Source of the DNA: Pomphorhynchus laevis
Taxonomy: Eukaryota; Acanthocephala; Palaeacanthocephala; Echinorhynchida; Pomphorhynchidae
NCBI GenBank assembly: GCA_012934845.2
Contig: WNNJ02003682.1
Location: forward strand, 1 to 64,000
DNA length: 64,000 nt
Direction: 5' to 3'
The notes under the pieces were generated by a model that ran no database searches, was not told the DNA's origin, and saw only the letters and a program-made list of their open reading frames with translations. The translations under genes were made by a program, and so were the position numbers. The stretch's first letter is position 1. Every line of letters starts with the position of its first letter. This document shows, in pieces, positions 54,090 to 64,000 of the stretch.

Positions 54090-56564
54090 ATGGTGAGTAA
54101 GCCCGAGCCTTTTTCACTGAATATTATTCAGTGGAATTCGGGAGGTGCTTCTGCCCTTAGGCTTCTCTCTGGTAGAGACGCAGATGTTATAGTCCTTCAG
54201 GAGACGCGGTCTATTCGTCTCCCCCAGGACATTACTCGATTTATCCCTAAGCACATTTATACCCACTATACTCCGTATATAACCCCTCCTCACTCCTCTT
54301 CATCTCAAGGACTCTTGACCTTAGTTAAATGCGCCTTAAGATCCTCCCTCATTTTAAACTACTCGTGTCCAGCCTTGTCTTGTTTAGTAGTATCACTCGT
54401 CAAGAACGGTAAACGCCTCAGTCTAGCCAACGTCTATATTCGTCCAGGAGAGTTTCACAAGAAACGTGTCCTCCTGGATGGGATAATTGACGGCGGCTAT
54501 GACATGGTACTAGGTGACTTTAACGACAGAACTGGTCGTTGGATTAATGCAGCTCTCCGCAGAGCAAGAACGGTTATCTTATACATAAACCACCGTCACC
54601 CACCTTTCTTTGCACATCAACTAATTCACTCCTAGACTTATGATTGCTACACCAGAAGTGGTTGCTTAAACCCTTCTGCACGGAGCAATCGCGTCAACAT
54701 CTGTCCACCTCCCATGACCTGATTCGTTGGCGGATAGAAGAGGATTCTCTGCTTCGTAGAAGATTCCACTTTGATCCCATCAGGGTGGCTTTTTTCCGAG
54801 CAGCTATCCAACGCTTCCCCCGAATTGGCAATGAGAGTTCATGCGGATTTAATTCCTATATATCTTCGCAAGCCACCGCGTTTTTATCGACTACCTATAA
54901 AGGTCGCATTTTCAGCCCCACTCCGACAAAACTCAAGGTCTTAACTAAATTGCTGCATCTCCCTGACCTCTCTCCTTCCGCCAAACGGACGCTCTCGAAT
55001 GAATACTGGCGTACCAGATACTGGTTCCAGCTGAGTAAGGATAAGACGAACATTGCTCGTCTTAACCCTTCTCAGTCTTCCTTCTGGAAGATATTCAAGA
55101 GAGAGAAGTTTGTTTGCTGGAGGGATAGAGCATCTGGGTGGATTGGTAGTATAGGCCTAGACAGAGTCTTGAAGGAGTCACTATCCCTACACAATAATGG
55201 AGCCACTCAATCACCACAACCAATCTCGCCTTGGGGAGACTTTAGGAGTAGAGATGTATCTGTTCCGGATATACTCAATGCCTGGGGGCCTCTTCCGGGC
55301 ACCTCCAAAACCGTCGCTCCACTCTCTTCTCGTGTCTGTCAGCTTCTTGACAGCCGAACAAAGAAGGGAGGTGGCCGTCACAAGAAGTAAATTCTACTAA
55401 TGTTGATGCTGACCCCATCCGTTGTGGCCAGCATCAACATTAGTAGAAGAATTTTTTTACCTAAAAAATATCCGGTCTCATGTCCTAAAGACCTGCGGCC
55501 CATCTCGATTCAAAATTCCCTAGTATCCATCTACGAAAAAGCGCTTGCGCGTAAAATCCGCGATCATTTAAGTAGGCGTAATTTAATCCCACCTGGGTTC
55601 CATGGGTTCGTCAAAGGTCGCTCGGTCCATTCAACAGTTGGTGAAATGCATCAGTTCTGTCGGGAGAATAGCCATCAACTTGCTATAGCTGTTTTCCTTG
55701 ACTTTTCTGCTGCATTTGACAGCATCTCCATTCCTTTTGTGATCTCTTCTCTCAGGTCCGTCGGGTTGCCTGCAAGAATTGTGAACAGAGTGAAGATCCT
55801 GCTGTATACCAAGCGATTTTACTATGAAGACGACCTGATGCGCGTCAGTTCTACCCTATTACGGGTGTGCCTCAAAGTTCCCCTCTTTCTCCTATCCTGT
55901 ATCTTGCTGCTTCCATAAATCTTTTCAAAATATTTAAACGCGAACAACGTCTTGTGGTGTACGCTGATAACACCACAGCCCTGTTCACTGGACACAAGTG
56001 TAAAGACGTAGTCTCTAACATCAGCCGTTTCTTTTTAAGATTAAAAGACCAGTTACCCATATCCAATCTTGTTCTAAACTCCGCCAAATCGCAGGTGGTT
56101 GTCTTTCATGCTCCCCTGCGACGAAGCAAAAACTTAAGAGACTAGCACTATCTGCTCTAGCCTCCATTTTTGCCTCTGATCCACTCCCTACCTTCACAAG
56201 TCGAGTAAAATACCTGGGGTTCACCGTTTCGGTGAACTGGTCGGCGAAAGCTGACCTGGATAGACTAAAACGTATCCTGAAGAGAGCTAGTTGGGCTCTG
56301 AAACGGGCCCAGCATCTGTCGTTGAATGGGAAAACTCAGGTGCGCCTCTGGGGCACATGGGCTATCTCGGGATTAGTCTTCTTCTCTAGAGGACGTCCCC
56401 CAGAGCAAATACTAAGGTTTCTTAAGCTCCTCGTCTCTCGCTTACCCAACATAGTCCGCGCCGACTGGTCTCTTCGGGGGGTGAAAGACCCCGGGTGGTT
56501 CAGTCGGAGAGCGGCGTGTTGGATTGGTTGGAGGGCTCAGATCCCACTGGATTTGAGACCTTAA
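54090..56564 (+). pseudogene. F2 copy 4 ORF2: endonuclease and RT
   Basis: MVSKPEPFSLNIIQWNSGG opens the endonuclease (54090-54635). The linker is at 54644-55390. The RT follows at 55400-55918 (PKDLRPISIQNSLVSIYEKAL, VFLDFSAAFDSI) and 55867-56145 (motif C as YADN). The C-terminal part is 56232-56564. There are about four frame breaks. One, at 55385-55411, is an inverted templated insertion (see findings). YADN in place of YADD is shared with copy 6. Confidence 0.85.
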
Positions 56565-56721
56565 TGGGTTGGAGAAGACGGACGAAGATTGAGAAGATTT
56601 TCGAATAACGTTTTGTTCTTGTGACTGATCTTATTACTATGTATTATTTATTTATCCTGTTTTTCTTATATATTAATAAAATCTTTATTAATATTTATTA
56701 TTGTATATGATCACATTCATT

Positions 56722-59565
56722 AATGCTAAAAAGTGCATTGTCGGAGCTTTCAAACGATTTCGTAAGTATGCAAAAATGCATGGAAACTCAAGCAATTTCT
56801 GCAAAACACAAGGGAAGTGGGTATTTGTTTGTTAATATATCCGTATTGGAGGAACTTCCTCCTATCAAGAAGGCTGTTAATATGATCATTATCACTCCAA
56901 CAATTCCAATTGATCCTAAGGAACATTTTGACCGATTCCTAGGAGCATTTATTATGAAATATTCGACAAACAGGATTCTATTGAATTTTGCGAAAACTGT
57001 TGATAACACATACGGTATCTCCTTCGCAACGCTTGACCTGACCAAGGAGTTTCTATTATAGGTGGGAAACTCCTTCAAAAGTCAGCCCTCCATATTGTAC
57101 AAGCCTATTCAGGTGACGATTATAATTTCTAACGTAATTACTGATCTCGATAACAATGATTTGCAGGTGCTGCAGAAAACATTCAACCTGCACAACATCT
57201 GGGTGGTTAGGGGGAGGAACGACACCCCTACAAATTGCATTTGCTAGCACGGACTTGGATACTGCGAGAACCCTGAGTAACTACCAAGTTGCAATTCGTT
57301 TATGTGGTGTAATCTTTGTTTTTCACTGATTGCTGAGGATAACATGACGTTCCCCCACTGCAATATGTGTCATTCATGGGGGCACTGGGGGGTCGTCATG
57401 CAAGAAAGACAAAATTTGTCGTATTTGTTCATCTACTGATTTTAAACATCCTGATATCTGCAAAGTAGCTCTCCGGTGCACTAATTGTGCACTCTCCTAT
57501 CCCGCTTAATCGAAGAAATGCACCTTTTTTAAGGATTATCGGAAGAGATTTTCTTCAAATACTGACAGGCCATCTAACATTCAACATAAATCGAACTCTG
57601 TGGTATACAACGCTCCTCCACCACCGAGGATATTCTGAAAATCATTGAATTAAAAATCTCCGAACATATGAAATCGTTTTACTCAATGATCAAAAATTTA
57701 ACAGACGCCATCTTACAACCTTTGTTGACTGTTTAGGTACCGACTGCCTCCTCGAACAAACGATCATCTTCTAAGAGCACGCATCCTTATAAGTTAAGCA
57801 AGAAAGGAGCAGCGTAGATATTTGTGGGAGATGATAAAGGTGCCCCTCTGCCCAAGGAGCGGCAAGTGGTTCCACTACTGAGGCATGAGGCCGAAAGGGT
57901 CACATTCCCCCTCTGGACTTAATTAATGGATTGATGTACCTTCTAGTGACACATTTGAATGAGAAGTAATTTCGATCCGTTTTGGCTGAATATCATTCAG
58001 TGGAATTCGTGAGGGGCTTCTGCCCTTAGCCTTTTATCTGGACGAGATGCAGATGTTATAGTCCTTCAGGAAACTAGATCTATACGGTCTCCCCAGGACA
58101 TTACTAGGTTTATTCTAAAGTACATAACCTCCCACTTTACTCCGTACATAACCTCACCTTCTTCCTCTTCTCTAAAAGGTCTTTTAATCTTAGTTAAGTG
58201 CCAGTTAAGATCATTTCTTCTTTTAAATTAATCTTGTCTAGCCCTGTCTTGTTTAGCGATAACACTCTGGAAGAATGATAAACGCATCAGTATAGCCAAT
58301 ATCTATATTCGGCGGAAGAGATTCACAAGAACCTGACATCCTGTACAGTAAATCGGATAGCGACTATGACATGTTACTTGGTGATTTCAACGACAGAACT
58401 GGTCGTTAGATTAATGCAGCATTTCGCAGATCTAAGAACGTATATTTTATACATAAACCACTATCCCATATTTTTCATTGCACAAAACCAAATTCGCTCC
58501 TCGGCATACTACTGCCCCACGAGAGGTGGCTGCTTAATCCTACCTGTGTTGAGCAGTCGCGCTAACAACTGTCTACCTCGCATGACTTACTTCGCTGGCG
58601 ATTAGAGGAATACATTGTTAAGGAGACGGTTTCACTTTGATCCAATCAGTGGTTTTCTTCCAAGCTGCGATCCGACTCTTCCCAGTTGTTATAAATTGGA
58701 GTCTGACCCGATTTAATTTATATCTTTCTTCGCAGGCTACCGCGATACTTTCTACCACCTATAAAGGTCGTTTGTTCAATCCCATTCCAACAAAACGCAA
58801 GGTCCCAGCTAAAACGCTAAACCTTCCCAATCTCTCTGGTTCCCTCAGGCAGGCATTTCAAAGAATGCTGGAGCTCTAGATATAGGCTTCAGCTGAGTAG
58901 GGATAGGACGAGCATTGCTCGTCTTAATCCTTCACAGTCTTCCTTCTGGAAGATATTCAAGAAGGAGAAGTTTGTCTACTAGAAGGAGATAGCATCTCAG
59001 TGAATTAGTAGCATAGGTCTTTACATGGTTTTGAAGAAGTCACTAACCCTACATAATTATGGAGCCACTAAATCTTCCCAACCAATCCCGCCTTGAGTGA
59101 CTTAAGGAGCAGGGATTTATCGGTTACCGATATCCTGAATGGTTGGGGTCCATTTCAGGGCACCTCAAGATCTTATGCGCCACTCTTTTATCGTGTTTGT
59201 CAGCTTTTGACAGTTGATTAGAGAAGAGAAGTCGCCATCACTATGCTGTTAGCCTCATCATCGACGTGGTCGGCATTTATATTAGCCGCAGAATATTTTA
59301 AGCAAAGAAGATATATGTATCATGCCATAAAGATCAGCGCCCTATTTCGATCCAAAACTCTCTCATCTCCATCTACGAAAAAGCACTTGCGCGTATAATT
59401 CGCGATCATCTAAGTGGGCGGAACCTAATCCCACAAAGTTTCCATTCGGTCCATTCGGCAGTAGGGGAGGTGCAACGGTTTTATCGGGAAAACAGTTATT
59501 AGCTCGTTATGGCTATCTTCCTTGATTTTTCCGCCGCATTTGACCTTATTATCATCCCCTTTGAC
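56722..59565 (+). pseudogene. F2 copy 5, degenerate, lost its 3' end
   Basis: ORF1 N-terminus at 56723-57061 (ELPPIKKAVNMIIITPTIP) continues to knuckles near 57356 (FPHCNMCHSWGHWG) and later cysteines. The endonuclease at about 57965-58580 (LNIIQWNS, LSGRDADVIVLQETRSI) has many stops. Linker pieces lie at 58637-58879 (TRFNLYLSSQATAILSTTYKGR). The RT breaks off in motif A at about 59565 (FLDFSAAFDLIIIPFD). Loss of the 3' side cannot come from normal LINE insertion, so a later deletion or rearrangement is implied. It is the oldest-looking F2 copy. Confidence 0.8.
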
Positions 59566-61065
59566 TGTACGTTTAATTTCATATTCAAACCAAATTGGAA
59601 TGCGGGTTCTCCCCTTATTATGTTGAATGGGTGAGAAGGTTATCAACTCGAGCAGCGTACATTTGAAATTGTTTCAAACAAGTTTGGTGACAACGATAAT
59701 AGAATTTGGCCATGTTACCGTACGAAACAGATATTTCATACCAATACAGTTTGTCTTTATTTAATTGATTAGTGGAGTTATAATGATTGAGCAGGTGCAT
59801 TCCAGCAAAACCACTATATCAATCAGACTATTGTCACTGGAGTTGATTGCTAGACAATAATATATGTGTTTAATAATGGAGGTATCAAGCCATAGACAAA
59901 GATCAAGCAGAAATATACTTTGTCCACGAGTTCGTGTTAATTGGTGAATGCGCTAGATAAGGTTGTTTATCATTGATGCTATTGAGCCGGCAAGCGCAGC
60001 TGACTCGCAGTTACAACTAGGTTAAGATACAAATTTACCAAGTCAACAGATGACATTAAGGTCGCTGAATACAATGGATGAATATCCATATCTTGAATGC
60101 ATTCGCAATGAGTTACATATAGACTGTGGAAGAGCGAGGTGATCGATAGAATATACCAACAATGAAATGATGATTCTCGTGAATCTTAGTTTAACCCAAA
60201 TATACTTATAGATGCACCGTGTTAGCGAATACATCGATCTGTCTTAGCGATGGAGAGTTTCGAGCATCATCGTAAAAATCCAGTGATTAAACTCAATCTG
60301 ACTATATAATCGCAGCTTTGTTGCTAATAATCAAATGATTAACACATTATTTCAAGGTTAAATTAAAATTTTATTGCTGTGACTTTTAAAATCAGGCTGC
60401 TCTGACGTATGTTTAGAATTTTCTATATAATAAGTTTGTTTGCATTTTCAGATGATTTACGTGTTTAAATAAAATCGAAGTAATATATATGATCTATCAC
60501 GCAATTACTAAGAAGGTAATCGGCAATGCGATTTCAGTAAGTAATACCTTACATATTCTACATCTCGTATTACCATTATGTAATCAGAGTACAAATAAAT
60601 TATTCTACTAAAGCAAACTATAAAAATGGCTGTTTAAAAAATAAATTATCTATCGCGTTTATATGTGCCTCTGTCTTTTGATTGACCAATTCTTGTTTGG
60701 ATCAGATTGCCAGATAAAGAGTGATGTTAATACGCCATCATTTGAAGCACCCACTTTGATTGCCTTTAACATTTTTCTTAAATAACATTTTCATCGCATA
60801 TGTAAAAATATAACCTTTTTATGAAAAATATGCCGGAATGCTTTCCTTAAATTTTCAATAAAAAATATATTTCTCTTATTGCAAAAGAAATATTGAATTT
60901 TATAAGCTATCTGATCGTTTATGTAATTATCATTATTCAAGATCTTAGTTAAGAGTTATCTGTTATAACATTTGGATTTCTCAAGATAATAGTGACTTTA
61001 AATATAATTTGTGTTAAGAATATTTAACATTAGAATTTAATCAAATAATTAAAACTATAATTAGA
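59566..61065. other. Spacer without recognised genes
   Basis: Frames at 59618-59800 and 60043-60234 have no family resemblance. No repeat family from elsewhere in the window is seen. Confidence 0.35.
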
Positions 61066-61290
61066 ATTTAAATGAGAAGAAAGATGGCAAAAACCATCGC
61101 AAAATTTGTTTAATTGAATATTTCGATGCCTAGTTGGCATCAGCTTCAGCAATTGTAATTTGCTTTTTAAAAATTTATAAGTGTTCAAGCAAATTACAAT
61201 TGCTGAAGGTGATGCCAGCTAGGCATCGAAATATTCAATTCGATAAATTTTGCGTGCGTTGGTTTTTGCCATCTTTCTTCTAATTTAAAT
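61066..61290. repeat. Fold-back element with ~100-bp inverted repeats
   Basis: Left arm 61066-61164 and right arm 61187-61290 are inverted copies (ATTTAAATxAGAAGAAAGATGGCAAAA at the outer ends, GCAAATTACAATTGCTGAAG at the inner ends). They have scattered mismatches and a 22-base centre. No coding capacity and no sure target duplication. Consistent with a MITE or fold-back transposon; unrelated in sequence to 93-296. Confidence 0.8.
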
Positions 61291-61339
61291 GTTATACGCA
61301 GTCACATACTGTGAGCCTTTCCAGTACTGTAAGCCTTTC

Positions 61340-62230
61340 CACTTGCTCCTGTATTGCTCGAACTATACATGAGAAATTGGGAAAATTATTTGTCAATGAT
61401 ATTGATGGAGTTGTCGGGTGGTTTCATTATGTTGACTACGTATTTTTGATTGCTTAGAGTAGCGTTACACAGGATTTCCTTACCCATACGTTAAATTCTA
61501 AGGATTCTCGAATTCAGTGGTTCATTTCTCCTAAATCTGACATAGGTATACATTTTCAAGATGTCTTGTTTAAACGGGCTGATTATTCTATACTTCAAAC
61601 AGATGTCTATCTAAAAGTTTGTGCATAGCCTGATATGGTTTCGTGGACCTCAAATGTTCCGACTAAATGGCTGATTTGCGCATTCTACGTCACATTACCT
61701 GCGTTGCAGGCTGATCTGTTCTAACTGTCATTTATTTTGTGAAAGAGAAAAGGCTATTACACATAGTTAACTAAAAAGTGGTTTTCCGTTTTGGGCTATC
61801 AAGAAGGCTAAGTTTAAATATTTTGCGCATATAAATATAGTCTTTGGTCCTGAAAAGAAACTATATCATATAGGAATATCTTTTGATAGTAGCAAGTCGA
61901 ATTCAGTTTTTTAAAGTTTATTAACAATATCATAAAAATAGTGGTGGTGATAATAAAGTGTACATTTTTAACAGAAAATTGACTAAGCTTCACAACTTAT
62001 TTAAACGTAAACCTGATTTTAACACAGATGATTCCGTGTAAAGAATGTGAACAGGTATATGTTGGTCAAACCGGTCAAGGTTTGGTTAAACGTAATAAAC
62101 AGCATAATTATAATGTACATAAGGGGGCACTTCTAGTGCTGTTGCTCAGCATTTTGTGAGTTTGAGTCATCCAATTCATTTCAAAAATCCATCTATTTTA
62201 TCAGTTTAAAATAACTTGTTATCTCGCATT
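61340..62230 (+). pseudogene. GIY-YIG Penelope-like element remnant (PLE-3)
   Basis: The plus strand reads, across stops, VVGWFHYVDYVFLIA (RT motif C region), LTHTLNSKDSRIQWFIS, GIHFQDVLFKRADYSILQTDVYL (the LPFLDV-xTxVYRKP block), then GYQEG. Near 62025 it has MIPCKECEQVYVGQTGQGLVKRNKQHN, a GIY-YIG domain start. The order RT then nuclease fits canonical PLEs. It is heavily degraded and 5'-truncated. Confidence 0.7.
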
Positions 62231-62496
62231 ATTCAGGGTGCGTATTTAATTTAAAAAGTACCTAATTTAATGCTTAATAATAAATCCGATTTAAACCTTA
62301 AATTATAATTAATTATTCTAATATAAAATTATTTTAATTCTTCAATTCGTTTGCTTCCTCATTGTTCTAATATATTTTGGTTTAGATTAAATTACAATTA
62401 ATTACTCTATTATTACATTATTTTAATTATTCATTTCGTGTTTTTATCACTTGTTTTATAATTTTATTTTTATTTTGTATCTTTTGTCTGCTTTAA
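62231..62496. other. AT-rich spacer
   Basis: No gene recognised. Confidence 0.3.
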
Positions 62497-64000
62497 TAAT
62501 AATAGATTTTATTAATAGCAAAAACATAAATGTGGATAATGTCAAAAATGTCAAAAATCAGTTATAACAGAGAAATTTTTCTTCTTTCATCTTTAACTCT
62601 TCTGTCTTCAATTCCTTTTTATTTTTATGGCCTCAAATCTAGAGGGATCTGAGCCCCCCCCCAACCGATCCAACACGCAGCCTTCCAACTGAACTACCCG
62701 GAGTGTTTCACCTCCCGAAGAATATAGTCGGAGCGGACTATGCTGTGTAAACGCGAGACGAGGAGCATAAAAAACCTTAGCCTTTGCTCTGTGGGACGTC
62801 CTCTTGAAAAGAAGATTAATTCCGAGATAGCCCAAGTGCCCCAGAGGCACACTTGGGTTTTCCCTTTCAACGACAGATGCTGAGCCCGTTTCAGGCCCTA
62901 CTTAGCTTTCTTCAGGATACGTTTGAGTCTATCTAGGTCAGCTGTCGCCGACAAGTTCACCATAACGATGAACCCCAGGTATTTTACTCGACTTGCGAAG
63001 GTGGGAAGTGGTTCAGAGGCAAATATGGAGGAGAGCGCAGAGAGTGCTAATCTCTTAAGTTTTTGCTTCATCGCAGGGGAGCCATTAAAGATGACCACCT
63101 GCGATTTGGCGGAGTTTAAAATAAGATTGGATATGGGTAACTGGTCTTTTAATCTTAAAAAGAAAGGGCTGATGTCAGATACTACGTCTTTACACTTGTG
63201 TCCAGTGAACAGGGCTGTGGTGTTATCAGCGTACACCACAAGACGTTGTTCGCGTTTAAATATTTGGAATAGATCAATAGAGGCAGCAAGATATAAGATA
63301 GGAGAAAGTGGGGATCTTTGAGGTACACTCGTAATAGGGTAGAACTAAACTGACGCGCATCAGGGTCGTCTTCATAGTAAAATCGCTTGGTATACAGCAG
63401 GATCTTCACTCTGTTCACAATTCTTGCAGGCAACCCGACGGACCTGAGAGAAGAGATCACAAAAGGAATGGAGATGCTGTCAAATGCAGCAGAAATGTCA
63501 AGGAAAACAGCCACAACTAGATTATGGCTATTATCCCGACAAAACTGCTTCACCTCACCAACTGTTGAATGGACCGAGCGACCTTTGACGAACTCATGAA
63601 AACCTGGAGGGATCAAATTATACCTACTTAAATGGTCGCGGATTTTACGCGCAAGTGCTTTTTCGTAAATCGACACGACGGAATTTTGAATCGAAATGGG
63701 TCGCAGATCTTTAGGGCTAGAGCAGGATTTTTTCTTAGGAATAAAAACACGTTTACTAATAGTGATGCCCGCTATATCGGATTGGGAGGCTAAAAGCATT
63801 GTGACGGCCACCTCTCTTCTCTGATCAGCTGTCAAAAGCTGACAGACCCGAGAAGAAAGTGGAGCGACGGATTTGGAGGTGCCCGGGAGTGAACTCCAGG
63901 AGTAAAGGATATCTGTAACAGATATATCCGTACTCCTGAAGTTACATAAAGGCGGGATTGGTTGAGGTGATTGAGTGGCTCCATAGTTGTGTAGGGCTAG
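62497..64000 (-). pseudogene. F2 copy 6, runs off the window
   Basis: The minus strand enters at the window edge in the linker region. It reads 63182-63835 (AGITISKRVFIPKKKSC, VFLDISAAFDSISIPFV), 62898-63239 (VYADNTTALFTGHKCKD) and 62608-62850 (C-terminus). The 3' UTR ends ATTAATAAAATCTATTATTATT near 62497. There are at least two frame breaks. It shares YADN and the SISIPFVISSLRSVGLPAR wording with copy 4, so the two are sister copies. Confidence 0.85.

Larger units (their letters stand above)
52790..56700 (+). mobile_element. F2 copy 4, full-length, several frameshifts
   Basis: Starts head-to-head with copy 3 near 52790 and is followed head-to-tail by copy 5. ORF1 remnants run from 52831 to 53917, ORF2 from 54090 to 56564. 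The 3' UTR ends AATAAAATCTTTATTAATATTTATT at about 56700. Confidence 0.85.

Overview
This window looks like retroelement-rich invertebrate (metazoan) DNA. It is AT-rich, with long non-coding stretches, at least three LINE lineages, one Ty3/Gypsy element, two types of Penelope-like element (PLE) and only one clear host gene, a Bre1/RNF20-type E3 ligase at 21.2-23.7 kb. I could not place the species. There are no operons, rRNA genes or tRNA genes that I can support, and no CRISPR.

Layout: 0-16 kb is a nested pile. An old CR1-like LINE (LINE-C, minus strand) was split by a second LINE (LINE-B, flanked by GGGCTTACA duplications). LINE-B was itself split in its ORF1 by a zinc-knuckle LINE (called F2 here; 13-bp duplication TGCTTCAACCTCA). 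LINE-C also abuts a third LINE fragment (LINE-A type) into whose ORF2 end a short-LTR Gypsy element jumped. At 14.3-16.6 kb lie a dead F2 copy and another LINE tail. At 16.6-20.9 kb there is a nearly complete LINE-A with ORF1 and ORF2 overlapping at ATGA. The host gene island is 20.9-24.7 kb. At 24.8-25.7 kb is a 380-bp tandem repeat (family B). At 25.7-31.1 kb is mostly AT-rich DNA with PLE and LINE remnants.

At 31.5-34.0 kb is a Penelope-like element with a C-terminal GIY-YIG nuclease (minus strand). Its 5' end runs into a large, nearly identical 357-bp tandem array (family A), which turns head-to-head at 37.8-38.0 kb and is capped by (TA)n at both ends. A third repeat (family C) follows. 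At 40.5-49.3 kb are decayed remnants of a second PLE type (the 'YWxPKLxK' group, possibly Naiad-like) with a ~380-bp terminal repeat (family D). At 49.7-59.6 kb are three F2 copies, head-to-head and then head-to-tail. At 61.3-62.2 kb is another GIY-YIG PLE remnant, and at 62.5-64 kb an F2 copy that runs off the window.

The main observation is in repeat families A, B, C and D. All four carry the three core strings of a hammerhead ribozyme (CUGANGA, GAAA, NUH), each flanked by the correct half-helices. All three helices change on both sides between families, so pairing is kept while sequence is not. However, the three strands come in an order that is not a circular permutation of any hammerhead type I, II or III. 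The order is the same up to rotation in all four families, and a strand-swapped dimer would accommodate it. This may be a hammerhead variant carried in PLE terminal repeats. All pairings were read by eye and nothing was computed.
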